Origin: VAZQ01 sp963817135
GTDB lineage: Bacteria > Pseudomonadota > Alphaproteobacteria > Rhizobiales > Xanthobacteraceae
Reading direction: 5' to 3'
NCBI GenBank assembly: GCA_963817135.1
Contig: CAWFNG010000018.1
Location: 1 to 64,000, forward strand
Length of the DNA: 64,000 nt
The notes beneath the pieces were generated by a model. It made no database searches and was not told the origin of the DNA. It saw only the letters and a program-made list of their open reading frames with translations. Position numbers and translations under genes: made by a program. This document shows positions 32,478-42,231 of the stretch, piece after piece (within the stretch, counting starts at the first letter, position 1; each line of letters begins with the position of its first letter).

Positions 32478-35282
32478 ATGATTGGCGTCATTGCCCGCAA
32501 GCTGTTCGGTTCTTCAAACGAGCGGCGAATCAAGAGCTATATGCCGCGGGTTGCCCAGATCAACGCACTGGAAAAGGAACTCGAAGCGCTCTCCGACGAG
32601 GCGTTGCGGGCGAAGACCGACGTCTTCAAGCAGCAGGTCGCCGACGGCACTTCGCTCGACGACATTCTGGTGCCGGCATTTGCAACCTGTCGCGAAGCCG
32701 CCAAGCGCACGCTCGGCCAGCGGCATTTCGACGTGCAGCTCATCGGCGGGATGATTCTGCACGAGGGGCGCATTGCCGAGATGAAGACCGGCGAAGGCAA
32801 GACGCTGGTCGCCACCTTGGCGGTCTATCTCAATGCGCTCGCCGGGCGCGGCGTTCATGTCGTGACGGTGAACGATTATCTTGCTCGCCGCGACGCCGAT
32901 TGGATGGGTCAAATCTACAATTTCCTCGGCCTCAAGGTCGGTGTGATCGTGCACGGTCTCGACGACGAGCAGCGCAAGACCGCTTACGATGCCGACGTTA
33001 CTTACGGTACCAATAACGAGCTCGGATTCGACTATCTCCGCGACAACATGAAATATCGGCTGGAGGATATGGTCCAACGCGGGCATATCTTCGCGATCGT
33101 CGACGAAGTCGATTCCATCCTGATCGACGAGGCGCGCACGCCGCTGATCATCTCCGGCCCGCTCGATGACCGCTCCGATTTCTACAACACCATCGACGCC
33201 TATATCCCGAAGCTGGACAAGTCCGATTACGAGGTGGACGAGAAGCAACGCACGGTCACGCTCAGCGAGGCCGGTATGGAGAAGATGGAGCAGATGTTGC
33301 GCAACGACAATCTGCTCAAGGGTGATCATCTCTACGACGTGGAGAACGTCTCTACCGTGCATCACGTCAATCAGGCACTGCGTGCCCACAAGCTGTTCCA
33401 GCGCGACAAGGACTACATCGTCCGCAACGGCGAGGTGGTGATCATCGACGAGTTCACCGGCCGCATGATGCCGGGCCGGCGCTATTCGGAAGGCCTGCAT
33501 CAGGCGCTGGAGGGGAAGGAGCACCAGCCAATCCAGCCGGAGAACCAGACGCTCGCCTCCATCACGTTCCAGAATTATTTCCGCATGTACGAGAAGCTCG
33601 CTGGCATGACCGGCACCGCCATGACCGAGGCGGACGAGTTCCTCGATATATACAATCTCGAAGTCATCGAAGTGCCGACCAACATGCCGATGATCCGCCT
33701 CGACGACGATGACGAAGTCTACCGCACGGCCGCCGAGAAATACCGGGCGATCCTCGCCTTGATCGACGACTGCAAGGAGCGCGGCCAGCCGGTGCTCGTC
33801 GGCACCACTTCGATCGAGAAGTCGGAACAGCTTGCCGAGATGCTGCGCAAGCAAGGCTGGGAGCAGCATGATTTCTCGGACCCGAATGCTTTTGCCGCGC
33901 TCTACAGCGGGGATTCCGGAGCCTCGAAGGCCAAGGTGTTCGCCATCCTCAATGCCCGATATCACGAACAGGAAGCGCAGATAATTTCGCAGGCAGGCGT
34001 GCCCGGCGCCATTACCATCGCCACCAACATGGCGGGCCGCGGCACCGATATCCAGCTCGGCGGCAATGCCGATATGCGCATTCGCCACGAACTGGCGGAT
34101 GTCGAGGATGCCCGCGCGCGCGAACGCGATCCGCGCGCCGCAGATATCCGCGCGCAAGTCGCGACGTTGAAGGAAAAGGCGCTCAAGGCCGGTGGGCTGT
34201 TCGTGCTCGGAACCGAGCGTCACGAAAGCCGCCGTATCGACAATCAGCTGCGCGGCCGCTCCGGCCGCCAGGGCGACCCGGGTCATTCCAAGTTCTTTCT
34301 GTCGCTCGAAGACGATCTCATGCGTATTTTCGGGACCGACAAGCTCGACACCATGCTGCAGCGGCTGGGGTTGAAGGAAAACGAGGCGATCGTTCATTCC
34401 TGGATCAACAAGGCATTGGAAAAAGCCCAGCAGAAGGTCGAGGCGCGCAATTTCGACATCCGCAAGAACCTGCTCAAGTTCGACAACGTGATGAACGACC
34501 AGCGCAAGGTGATCTTCGATCAGCGGATCGAATGGATGCGTGACGAGGCGGTGAACGAGATTGTCGCCGATATGCGGCATGCCGCAGTCGAGGACCTGGT
34601 TGCCAAGCACGTGCCGGAAAACGCCTATCCCGAGCAGTGGGATACCAAAGGGCTGCAGGAGGAACTCAAGCGCGTCCTCGACCTCGATCTCCCGGTCGCT
34701 GAATGGGCGAAGGAAGAAGGCATCGCCAACGAGGAGCTGCTTACCCGGGTCGAGCGCCGCGCCGACGAGCACATGGCGGCAAAGGTCGCCCAGTGGGGCG
34801 CCGACGTCATGCGCTATGTGGAGAAATCGGTCCTGCTGCAGATGCTCGACCACCTCTGGCGCGAGCACCTCGTCATGCTGGAACATCTGCGCCAGGTGAT
34901 CGGACTGCGCGGCTACGGGCAGCGCGATCCGCTCAACGAGTACAAGGCCGAATCGTTCAGTCTGTTCGAAACGATGAGCAGCAGTTTGCGCGAGGCGGTA
35001 ACCGCCCAGCTCATGCGCGTGGAGATCAAGTCGGCTCCGCCGGAGGAGCCGGCAACGCTGCCTTACATGGAGGCGCACAAGATCGACCCTTCGACCGGAG
35101 AGGACGAGCTGGCGCTTGCCCGCGCCGGGGCGGAGACGCTGGCAAGGCATGGGATTGGCGCCGGCGTTGCAGCCGAGCGCAGGCCGGACAACCCTGCGAG
35201 CTGGGGCAAGGTCGGCCGCAACGAGGCCTGCCCGTGCGGTTCAGGCAAGAAATACAAGCATTGCCACGGGAGGTTCGCGTAA
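32478..35282 (+). CDS. secA: preprotein translocase ATPase SecA
   Basis: 934 aa motor of the Sec export pathway. Walker A is KTGEGKT (GEGKT at 105-109), Walker B/DEAD box IVDEVDSILIDEARTPLIIS, and the helicase-like second domain has QAGVPGAITIATNMAGRGTD and RRIDNQLRGRSGRQGDPG. The C-terminal zinc motif CPCGSGKKYKHCHGRFA, which binds SecB, is intact. All domains are of usual length. The ATG at 32478 opens the normal MIGVIARKLFGSSNERRIKS start. A heptamer repeat at 35283 directly follows the stop. Confidence 0.97.
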   Translation: MIGVIARKLFGSSNERRIKSYMPRVAQINALEKELEALSDEALRAKTDVFKQQVADGTSLDDILVPAFATCREAAKRTLGQRHFDVQLIGGMILHEGRIAEMKTGEGKTLVATLAVYLNALAGRGVHVVTVNDYLARRDADWMGQIYNFLGLKVGVIVHGLDDEQRKTAYDADVTYGTNNELGFDYLRDNMKYRLEDMVQRGHIFAIVDEVDSILIDEARTPLIISGPLDDRSDFYNTIDAYIPKLDKSDYEVDEKQRTVTLSEAGMEKMEQMLRNDNLLKGDHLYDVENVSTVHHVNQALRAHKLFQRDKDYIVRNGEVVIIDEFTGRMMPGRRYSEGLHQALEGKEHQPIQPENQTLASITFQNYFRMYEKLAGMTGTAMTEADEFLDIYNLEVIEVPTNMPMIRLDDDDEVYRTAAEKYRAILALIDDCKERGQPVLVGTTSIEKSEQLAEMLRKQGWEQHDFSDPNAFAALYSGDSGASKAKVFAILNARYHEQEAQIISQAGVPGAITIATNMAGRGTDIQLGGNADMRIRHELADVEDARARERDPRAADIRAQVATLKEKALKAGGLFVLGTERHESRRIDNQLRGRSGRQGDPGHSKFFLSLEDDLMRIFGTDKLDTMLQRLGLKENEAIVHSWINKALEKAQQKVEARNFDIRKNLLKFDNVMNDQRKVIFDQRIEWMRDEAVNEIVADMRHAAVEDLVAKHVPENAYPEQWDTKGLQEELKRVLDLDLPVAEWAKEEGIANEELLTRVERRADEHMAAKVAQWGADVMRYVEKSVLLQMLDHLWREHLVMLEHLRQVIGLRGYGQRDPLNEYKAESFSLFETMSSSLREAVTAQLMRVEIKSAPPEEPATLPYMEAHKIDPSTGEDELALARAGAETLARHGIGAGVAAERRPDNPASWGKVGRNEACPCGSGKKYKHCHGRFA

Positions 35283-35362
35283 CCAGAGATCAGATGTCAG
35301 TAATCAGAGGTCAGACGTCACGGTTGTCTTCTGATTTCTGACATCTGATTTCTGATTCCTGA
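35283..35362. repeat. heptamer repeat array at the secA end
   Basis: Degenerate heptads of the type CAGAGAT, CAGATGT, CAGTAAT, CAGAGGT are followed by the inverted forms (CTGATTT, CTGACAT, CTGATTC). The block fills the whole gap between the convergent secA and L,D-transpeptidase gene ends and can fold as one long stem. Same family as 29247-29344. Confidence 0.75.
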
Positions 35363-36811
35363 TTACCGCCACGCTCCGAAACGATTTTCGAAGCCGCCGG
35401 ATGGTACGGCGGGGGCGGCACCGGTGAGGAGATTGCTATTGTTTGCCGCCTTGACCTCCGGCTCGGCAGCTTCCTGACGCTGCGGCGCGGGTGTCGGCTT
35501 GCTTGCGCTGGCGACTGCATTCTTTTCCGGCTTCTTTTCCGGCGTTTGTGATACGGGTTTCGATCGCGCGGCAGCCGCTGCCGTTTGTGCCGGCTTTGTT
35601 GCTGGCGTTGTCGATTTATTCGGTGCCGGCGTGGAAACGGTGGGCTGAGCTGCCCGCGTTTCCGTGGTACTGCGCTCTTCCTTCTTGGAGCCAAACAGAT
35701 TGCTCCAAAAGCCGCCGCTGCTCGCTGCAGCAACCTGCACGGCGCTTGCCGGTTTCGATTCATGCGAGGCAAGGGTCATGGTGCTTCCCGTCGGCTCCGA
35801 GAAAGACGGAGACTCCGCCGGCGGGTTGACGTGGGACGGTATGGTGCCGGAGGCGGTTCTTATGGTGTTGCCGGGGCCGCCGTGCGATTTCACCGCCGCG
35901 AGGAATGTGGGATTCATGCCGCCATCCACACCCATCCGTGCCGGCACAGTCGGTGTTCCCCGATTGATCAGTTCGGTCATTTGGATTTCGTCGTGCCGCT
36001 GCTTGTCGCGCACCGCTGATGCGATTTCCTGCGGCACTTTGTAGGCGGGACAGCGCTCCGCCGGGCTGAACTTGCCTTTCGTTTCAGCATCGAACACGTA
36101 ATGCTTGTCGCAGACATCGACCTTGGGCTCGCGGCGGGTGACCTCGAAATGATCGTAGCCCTGCTTGAGCATTCGCCAGAAAGCCAGATGCGGCGAATTG
36201 CGGTGCCTGGCCATGTTCAGCGGCGTCATCCGAAATGGAAATGCCTGAATTAGAAACGACTTCTGGCCGCCGAAGAAGGACTCGCGGGCGAGCGCATAGA
36301 TTTCTGCGATCTGCTCATCGGTCATGGCATAACATCCAGCCGAGGAGCAGTCTCCATGGATCATCAGGAACAAACCGGAACGATCGTTCGCCCGGTCATA
36401 GGCGTTCGGAAATCCAGTGTCGATCGCGAGATAATAGTTTGAGTTCGGATTCATCTGGCCCGGGGTGATGGTGTAGAATCCCTCCGGTGCCTGGCGATCT
36501 CCTTGTTTGATCTTTGGTCCCAGCTCGCCCGACCATCGGCAAATCGGATAGGTGCGCAGCAGCGCGAAGCGGCCGGTCTTGTCCTCTTTCCAGACTTCGA
36601 ATTCCGACTCTTCCTTGAAGATCCGAACGAGGATCGGCGATTCCTTCGCCATGTTGCGTTTCTCGATGTCCGCAAGGATCCGATCGGATAGAGGCTGCAT
36701 GTGCCGGCCACTGACGCCCGGGGTGCCATCGGTGTCGCAGCCGGCAAGCGCTAGCGCGGCCGCAAGCGCAACGGACGCCAGAAGCGAGCGCACATAAGGC
36801 TGATAGCGCAA
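35363..36811 (-). CDS. L,D-transpeptidase-family lipoprotein
   Basis: 482 aa. Signal peptide with lipobox ALAGC (Cys25). The catalytic domain (about 55-260) is of the YafK type within the YkuD superfamily. His152 and Cys160 lie in IHGDCSSAGCYAMTDEQ, preceded by GDRQAPEGFYTITPGQMNPN. These enzymes make or cut 3-3 links and lipoprotein attachments in peptidoglycan, or cleave them as YafK does. The C-terminal 200 residues are rich in Pro, Ala, Ser and Lys and look disordered (TPAPNKSTTPATKPAQTAAA), probably spanning the periplasm. It ends at a shared hairpin array with secA. Confidence 0.87.
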   Translation of the reverse strand: MRYQPYVRSLLASVALAAALALAGCDTDGTPGVSGRHMQPLSDRILADIEKRNMAKESPILVRIFKEESEFEVWKEDKTGRFALLRTYPICRWSGELGPKIKQGDRQAPEGFYTITPGQMNPNSNYYLAIDTGFPNAYDRANDRSGLFLMIHGDCSSAGCYAMTDEQIAEIYALARESFFGGQKSFLIQAFPFRMTPLNMARHRNSPHLAFWRMLKQGYDHFEVTRREPKVDVCDKHYVFDAETKGKFSPAERCPAYKVPQEIASAVRDKQRHDEIQMTELINRGTPTVPARMGVDGGMNPTFLAAVKSHGGPGNTIRTASGTIPSHVNPPAESPSFSEPTGSTMTLASHESKPASAVQVAAASSGGFWSNLFGSKKEERSTTETRAAQPTVSTPAPNKSTTPATKPAQTAAAAARSKPVSQTPEKKPEKNAVASASKPTPAPQRQEAAEPEVKAANNSNLLTGAAPAVPSGGFENRFGAWR

Positions 36812-37086
36812 CCCCGAACTCCCCGACCGCAGGCTTCCCCAAGCCTTTCCCTGCTCAATCGTCTACCCGGGCGAGGCCGCTATCGCAAGCCGGCCCCTTC
36901 CTTCAGGGCGATTGAGTGCTGGATAGCGGCCAAAAAGGCTCAAACCAGAAGGAGCCCCGGTCACCACCCAGCGAGGTTAACGCAGCCTAGGACAAGACTT
37001 GGGTAAGAAGAGGGCAGCGGCGCTAATCCGTGGCGCCTTTAAAAGGGTTGGAAAACAAAGACTTATGAGAATGGAGCAAATTTTCT

Positions 37087-38043
37087 TCATCCCAGATTTC
37101 GCCCCATGGCCAAGAATTTTTCGCGCCGCTGGCGCCGCAGGGTCTCCGGGTCAAGGCCCGCGAGTTCACCGAGCGCAATTGCAATGGCCTCGCCGGTCGC
37201 GGCAATGGCCTCCGCCGGATTGCGGTGCGCTCCCCCCGCCGGTTCCGGCACAATCAGATCGATCACGCCAAAGCGGGTCATGTCGGAAGCAGTGATTTTC
37301 ATGCCGGTGGCTGCATCCTGCGCTTTCGAAGTGTCGCGCCACAAGATCGAAGCCGCGCCTTCCGGCGAAATCACGCTGTAAATGGCATGTTCCAGCATCA
37401 GTACGCGGTTGGCGGTGGCAATGGCAATTGCGCCTCCTGAACCTCCTTCACCGATAATAACCGCTACATTGGGCGCGCCGAGTTCCAGGCATGCAGCGGT
37501 CGAGCGGGCGATTGCCTCGGCTTGGCCGCGCTCCTCCGCGCCTATACCGGGATAGGCGCCGGCGGTGTCCACCAGCGACAGGACCGGGATCGCGAACCGA
37601 TCCGCCATCTGCATCAGGCGCTCGGCTTTGCGATAGCCTTCCGGCCGCGCCATGCCGAAATTGTGCTTAAGCCGATCTTCGGTCGAAGAGCCTTTTTCAT
37701 GGCCGATGACGCAAATGCTCTCGCCGCGGAAGCGGCCGAAGCCGCCGACGATTGCCTCGTCGTCGGCGAACTTGCGGTCACCGGCGAGTGCAACGAAATC
37801 GCCAATCAATACGCGGACGTAATCCAGGCAATGGGGCCGCTCGGGATGCCGTGCAACTTGCGTTTTCTGCCACGGCGTGAGTTCCTCGTAGAGTTCCTTG
37901 AGAACCTCGGCTGCTTTGGCCTCCAGCCGGGAAATCTCCTCGTCGATGGCGGGTGCGCTGTCGCCGGCCTGCAAAGCCCGCAGCTCGTCGATCCTGGCCT
38001 CAATCTCGGCCACCGGCTTTTCAAAGTCGAGATAGCTGCGCAT
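37087..38043 (-). CDS. accA: acetyl-CoA carboxylase carboxyltransferase subunit alpha
   Basis: 318 aa, normal length. It begins MRSYLDFEKPVAEIEARIDE and carries the carboxyltransferase signature blocks: RHPERPHCLDYVRVLIGDFV, ESICVIGHEKGSSTEDRLKH, NFGMARPEGYRKAERLMQMA, LVDTAGAYPGIGAEERGQAE and IGEGGSGGAIAIATANRVLM. With AccD it moves carboxyl from biotin to acetyl-CoA, the first step of fatty acid synthesis. Start ATG at 38043. Confidence 0.96.
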   Translation of the reverse strand: MRSYLDFEKPVAEIEARIDELRALQAGDSAPAIDEEISRLEAKAAEVLKELYEELTPWQKTQVARHPERPHCLDYVRVLIGDFVALAGDRKFADDEAIVGGFGRFRGESICVIGHEKGSSTEDRLKHNFGMARPEGYRKAERLMQMADRFAIPVLSLVDTAGAYPGIGAEERGQAEAIARSTAACLELGAPNVAVIIGEGGSGGAIAIATANRVLMLEHAIYSVISPEGAASILWRDTSKAQDAATGMKITASDMTRFGVIDLIVPEPAGGAHRNPAEAIAATGEAIAIALGELAGLDPETLRRQRREKFLAMGRNLG

Positions 38044-38107
38044 GGGAGCTCAAGTCGCCCTGGACACGCCAACTTTGCTCCGCAAAATCACCGCGCTCAA
38101 GGCAAGG

Positions 38108-38950
38108 CTAGCGGGCGTCGCGAATGCCGTAACGCAGGTATTCCTCCGCAATATCCGCTTGCAGCGCCTTGGCTGCAGCTATGTCGGCCTGGCCGCTTGC
38201 GTCTTCGTTTTTCAACTTCGCCAAACCGCGGCCGTACAATGCAAATGCAAGCTTCGGATTGAGTTGCAAGGCGCCGTCGTAGTCGGAAACGGCCGCATCG
38301 AAGTGGGTCATTTTCAAAAAGATGAAAGCCCGGCTGCCAAGCGTGGCAGGGTTTTGCGGCATTAATCGCAGGGCCTCGTTGCAGTCGGCGAGCGCCTGCT
38401 TGAGAATTCCAACCACCGCCCTCGCCCAGCAGCGATTGTCGAATGCCGGCGCGAAATCAGGCCTGAGCCTGATTGCCTGATTGAAGTCGTCGATGGCATG
38501 GTCGTATTGAGATTTGGCAAGATAAACATTGCCGCGATTAAAATAGGTCTCCGACGACGGCTTGAGCTTGATTGCTTGATCGTAGTCCTGGATGGCCCGC
38601 TCGTACTCGGCTTTGCGGTCATAAGCGACCCCGCGGTTGTTGTAGGCGACGGCCAATTTGCCGTTGAGTTTGATGGCTTGGCTGTAATCATTGATGGCGC
38701 GGTCAAGCTCGCCGTTAAGCTTGAAAGCCACTCCACGATAATTGAACAGCTCGGCAAGTCCCTCGCCTTTATCGCGTGCGGCTTTTATGAGCGACGAGCA
38801 GGCCTCGATGCGCTTGGCCGGCGCAACGGCTCCTTCGCCCTCACACCAGCTGCGCTCCTGTTCGGTTTGCGCGAGCGCCGGCGCCCAAACGAATAGAATT
38901 GCAAGCGGGAGCATTGCAGCCGAAAGGCACTTTGCTGCATCAAGCCACAT
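38108..38950 (-). CDS. periplasmic tetratricopeptide-repeat protein
   Basis: 280 aa with a signal peptide (MLPLAILFVWAPALAQ). At least six TPR units are visible in a row, with the consensus AINDYSQAIKLNGKLAVAYN, AIQDYDQAIKLKPSSETYFN, AIDDFNQAIRLRPDFAPAFD and AVSDYDGALQLNPKLAFALY. A Cys pair lies before the repeats (WCEGEGAVAPAKRIEACSSL). TPR arrays mediate protein contacts; no enzymatic domain is seen and the partner is unknown. Confidence 0.85.
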   Translation of the reverse strand: MWLDAAKCLSAAMLPLAILFVWAPALAQTEQERSWCEGEGAVAPAKRIEACSSLIKAARDKGEGLAELFNYRGVAFKLNGELDRAINDYSQAIKLNGKLAVAYNNRGVAYDRKAEYERAIQDYDQAIKLKPSSETYFNRGNVYLAKSQYDHAIDDFNQAIRLRPDFAPAFDNRCWARAVVGILKQALADCNEALRLMPQNPATLGSRAFIFLKMTHFDAAVSDYDGALQLNPKLAFALYGRGLAKLKNEDASGQADIAAAKALQADIAEEYLRYGIRDAR

Positions 38951-38996
38951 CGCAAACCCTCACAAAAGTCTTAGCCACAAACCTGACCCTCGAACC

Positions 38997-39137
38997 GTCA
39001 TCCTGAGGTGCTCGGCGCGAAGCGGCGAGCCTCGAAGGATACGGCCGGTTTGCGGGCCGTTCATCCTTCGAGGCCCGCGCGCAATGCCACTTTACCAAGC
39101 TGCACGGTAATAAAACGCGCGGGCACCTCAGGATGAC
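38997..39137. repeat. palindromic repeat with GTCATCCTGAGGTGC ends
   Basis: The outer arms GTCATCCTGAGGTGC (38997-39011) and its exact complement (39123-39137) enclose a second inverted pair GCCTCGAAGGAT (39029-39040) and its complement (39063-39074). This type of nested palindrome is frequent between genes in Hyphomicrobiales. It lies between xerD's end and the start of the TPR gene. Confidence 0.8.
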
Positions 39138-39168
39138 GGGCAGAGCTTGTCGAAACATTGTCGGTTTT

Positions 39169-40128
39169 TCATTTCTCGGCGAGCGGATGCAAGTCGCGCA
39201 CCAGGCTCTTTAGACGATCCTCCAGCACATGTGTATAGATTTGCGTCGTCGAAATGTCGGCGTGGCCGAGCAGCGTCTGGACCACGCGCAGATCGGCCCC
39301 GTTGTGCAGGAGATGGCTTGCGAAGGCGTGGCGCAGCACATGCGGACTGACATCGCAGGCGGACAGGCCGGCAACCGCAGCCAGTGTCTTCAATTCCCTC
39401 GCAAAATGCTGGCGCGTGAGATGCCCGTCCGCTCCGAAGGATGGAAACAGCCATTTACTGTCGGCGTATCGCCCCGTTTGCGCAAGCCTGTCCAAATAGT
39501 CGCGCATGGCCCGCTTCGCGGATTCATTGAGTGGGACCAGACGCTCCCGGTTGCCTTTTCCGCGTACCGTGAGCATCTGGGCCCGCCGCTCGGCAGCCGA
39601 TCGCGGAAGCGCAATGAGTTCGGAAACGCGCAGCCCGGTGGCATAAAGGAGTTCCAGGAGGCAAGCCAGGCGTGCCGCGCGAATGCTCGCAAGCGTGGAG
39701 AGGTCGGGCTTGTTCACTGCGGCGTGAACCTGGGCAAGCAAGTGGTCCACCTGCTCGATGGTAAGGACCTTCGGTAGCGGTCGGACTCGTTTGGGCCCTT
39801 CGATCGCAGCAGAAGGATCATCGGGGCGGCGTCCTTCCGCGTACAGGAACCGGTAGAACTGTCGCATTGCAGAAAGCCTGCGCGCCACCGAGGCGGCGGC
39901 AAGGCCGCGACTCCCCAGCGAAGCGATATAGGACCGCAATTCCCCACTGGAGGCCTCGACCAGGCGGCGTTTCGTACCTGCAAGATAGGCGGACAGATCG
40001 GTGAGATCGCGCGCATAGGCGGCAAGCGAATTCTTCGCACCTCCGCGTTCAGCCGCGATCATGTCGAGAAACAGCTCGACCGCGGTTTGATCGGAGGCTT
40101 TGCCCTTCAGGGCCACGGCAATTTCAAG
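39169..40128 (-). CDS. xerD: tyrosine site-specific recombinase XerD
   Basis: About 319 aa. It has an N-terminal SAM-like core-binding domain (ELFLDMIAAERGGAKNSLAA, YARDLTDLSAYLAG) and a catalytic domain with all residues: Arg in TGLRVSELIALP, Lys in RGKGNRERLVPL, HVLRHAFASHLL (His, Arg), LGHADISTTQIY (His and nucleophile Tyr) followed by THV. It resolves chromosome dimers at dif with XerC. The start is not certain: a TTG at 40128 overlapping the stop of the small upstream gene, or a GTG at 40116. Confidence 0.9.
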   Translation of the reverse strand, partial: LEIAVALKGKASDQTAVELFLDMIAAERGGAKNSLAAYARDLTDLSAYLAGTKRRLVEASSGELRSYIASLGSRGLAAASVARRLSAMRQFYRFLYAEGRRPDDPSAAIEGPKRVRPLPKVLTIEQVDHLLAQVHAAVNKPDLSTLASIRAARLACLLELLYATGLRVSELIALPRSAAERRAQMLTVRGKGNRERLVPLNESAKRAMRDYLDRLAQTGRYADSKWLFPSFGADGHLTRQHFARELKTLAAVAGLSACDVSPHVLRHAFASHLLHNGADLRVVQTLLGHADISTTQIYTHVLEDRLKSLVRDLHPLAEK

Positions 40129-40276
40129 GCTGCTGCTTCGCGAACCGGTCGGCTGGAATGGTAACCGTGATCTCCCGCGGTTTTGGGTCGAACCATGTCG
40201 CGAGCAAGAACATGGCGCCATAGGTGATGCCGCCGAGAACGCCGATCAAAGTGAGGAATCGAAACAGACTTGGCAT
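40124..40276 (-). CDS. 50-aa single-helix membrane protein
   Basis: MPSLFRFLTLIGVLGGITYG leads into AMFLLATWFDPKPREITVTI and ends ADRFAKQQP: one membrane helix with a short charged tail. The ATG at 40276 has GGGAG at proper spacing. Small proteins of this form precede xerD in many Hyphomicrobiales. The stop overlaps a possible xerD start, so translational coupling is likely. Function unknown. Confidence 0.7.
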   Translation of the reverse strand: MPSLFRFLTLIGVLGGITYGAMFLLATWFDPKPREITVTIPADRFAKQQP

Positions 40277-40486
40277 TGAAAACTCCCGAAGCTGCATCCT
40301 CGCAGCAAACAATGGAAAAACTGCGACAATCGCGCGGGACTTACGGGCACCGCTGTAACCCCGATCGAGCAACGTGAAATCCGGTCGCATTTTCCCGCAT
40401 TGCGCCGTGTTCCATGCGGCCGACGATTTCATGTATTGCACTCCAATGACGCAGGCGCTACGCGCTTTACGCAAAAGGTGAAGAGC

Positions 40487-41101
40487 ATGACAGAGGGCAC
40501 GACGCGGCAAATGCCGGTACAGCCGGAGCATGGCATTGCGAGGGCGCTCGGCCGGCGTTCGATCGTGCTCGTCGGCATGATGGGATCCGGCAAATCTTCG
40601 GTCGGCCGCCGCCTTGCAGCACGATTGAGCCTGCCGTTTGTCGATGCCGATACGGAAATCGAAAAGGCGGCCGGGATGAGCATTTCTGATATTTTCGCGA
40701 TTCGCGGAGAAGCCGATTTCCGCGCCGGTGAGGCACGGGTGCTTGCACGTCTTTTGGATTCGGGACCGCAGATATTATCGACCGGTGGCGGTGCCTTCAC
40801 AAACCCGGCCATTCGCGCCGCGATCTCCGCCAAAGGCATCTCGATCTGGCTCGATGCAGATTTCGATGTGCTGATGAAACGCATTCGACGGCGCCAAGAC
40901 CGGCCGCTTCTAAAGACCGAGGATCCTGCCGCCACACTTCGCGCACTGATGCTCGAACGCAATCCCATCTACGCTTTGGCAGATTTGACGGTACAATCGC
41001 GCGACGTGCCGCACGATAGGATCGTGGATGACATCTTAGCCGCGCTCGGCCGCGAGATGGCCGCGGCGCCTGCGCCTTCAGCCGGGGACTGCGCCCCATG
41101 A
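40487..41101 (+). CDS. aroK: shikimate kinase
   Basis: 204 aa. The ATG at 40487 is chosen; the open frame begins earlier without protein-like sequence. P-loop GMMGSGKSS (30-38), shikimate-binding DADTEIEKAAGMSISDIF, AIRGEADFRAGEARVLARLL and ILSTGGGAF, and lid RRQDRPLL. It phosphorylates shikimate in aromatic amino-acid synthesis. Its stop overlaps the aroB start (ATGA), so the two enzymes of one pathway are coupled. Confidence 0.95.
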   Translation: MTEGTTRQMPVQPEHGIARALGRRSIVLVGMMGSGKSSVGRRLAARLSLPFVDADTEIEKAAGMSISDIFAIRGEADFRAGEARVLARLLDSGPQILSTGGGAFTNPAIRAAISAKGISIWLDADFDVLMKRIRRRQDRPLLKTEDPAATLRALMLERNPIYALADLTVQSRDVPHDRIVDDILAALGREMAAAPAPSAGDCAP

Positions 41102-42231
41102 CCGCGCCAGCGCGCATCAACGAGCCCCTCGTTATCCAAGTCGGGCTTGCAGATCGCAGCTACGAGATCGTGATCGGCCGCGGTCAGCTGCATTCCCTGG
41201 GACAGCGAATTGCCGCGCTGCGGCCAGGCGCCAAAGCTGCAATCGTCAGCGATGAAACGGTGATCCGTCACTATCTCGATGCTGCGCAATCTGCGCTCTC
41301 TACTGCCGGTATCCAGTCGACTTGCGTGAGCGTTCCTCCGGGCGAGAAATCAAAAAGCTTCGAGACGCTCGAGCGTCTTTGCGAAGCGCTGCTGGAGGCA
41401 CGGATAGAGCGCGGCGATCTCGTTGTGGCGCTGGGCGGGGGTGTCATCGGCGACCTCGCCGGGTTCGCGGCCGCAATTGTTCGGCGTGGGGTGGATTACA
41501 TCCAGGTTCCCACGACGCTCCTTGCACAGGTGGACTCCTCGGTCGGCGGCAAGACCGCCATCGATACGCGGCAGGGAAAAAATCTGATCGGGGCATTTCA
41601 CCAGCCGATCTTCGTGATCTGCGATACGGCTCTCCTCGATACGCTTCCGGAACGAGAATTCCGCGCTGGTTATGCGGAGGTCGCCAAGTACGGCCTGATG
41701 GCCGATGCCGGTTTCTTCGAATGGCTGGAGGGGCATTGGCGCGAAGTCTTCGCCGGCGGCCCGGCGCGCGAACTGGCCATCGCCAAAAGCTGTCGCATGA
41801 AAGCAGCCATCGTCGCGCGCGACGAGCGCGAGACCGGCGAACGGGCGCTGCTCAATCTTGGCCATACCTTCGGTCATGCGCTGGAAACGGCGGCGGGGTT
41901 TGACGGTAGCTTGCTGCATGGCGAAGCAATCTCCTTGGGCATCACGCTTGCGTTCGAGTTTTCTGCCAGGTGCGGGCTGTTGCCACATTCGCAGGCCGAG
42001 CGCGCGGAGCGTCATTTCGCGGCGGTCGGGCTGCCGACACGGCTTGCCCACCTGCCGCCCGAAGTTGCCGATGCCGACCGCCTGCTGGCGTTGATCGCGC
42101 AGGACAAAAAGGTAAGGCACGGCAACCTGACCTTCATTCTGGCCCGCGATATTGGTGCAGCCTTTATCGCCTCGAAAATAGATGCCGCCGAAGTGCGCAC
42201 TTTCCTGACGCAGAAGCTACCGAAGCAATGA
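41098..42231 (+). CDS. aroB: 3-dehydroquinate synthase
   Basis: 377 aa, normal length. NAD-dependent enzyme that cyclises DAHP to 3-dehydroquinate. Family blocks: GEKSKSFETLERLCEALLEA, LVALGGGVIGDLAGFAAAIV, VPTTLLAQVDSSVGGKTAID, GKNLIGAFHQP, GYAEVAKYGLM and LNLGHTFGHALE (zinc ligands), LLHGEAISLGI. It overlaps aroK upstream and the CorC-family gene downstream by four bases each. Confidence 0.96.
   Translation: MTAPARINEPLVIQVGLADRSYEIVIGRGQLHSLGQRIAALRPGAKAAIVSDETVIRHYLDAAQSALSTAGIQSTCVSVPPGEKSKSFETLERLCEALLEARIERGDLVVALGGGVIGDLAGFAAAIVRRGVDYIQVPTTLLAQVDSSVGGKTAIDTRQGKNLIGAFHQPIFVICDTALLDTLPEREFRAGYAEVAKYGLMADAGFFEWLEGHWREVFAGGPARELAIAKSCRMKAAIVARDERETGERALLNLGHTFGHALETAAGFDGSLLHGEAISLGITLAFEFSARCGLLPHSQAERAERHFAAVGLPTRLAHLPPEVADADRLLALIAQDKKVRHGNLTFILARDIGAAFIASKIDAAEVRTFLTQKLPKQ

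Noticed and set aside
32514..35150. Very long minus-strand open frame (878 codons) opposite secA
   Set aside because: It mirrors the codon bias of secA in GC-rich DNA and shows no family-like blocks; secA on the other strand is unmistakable.
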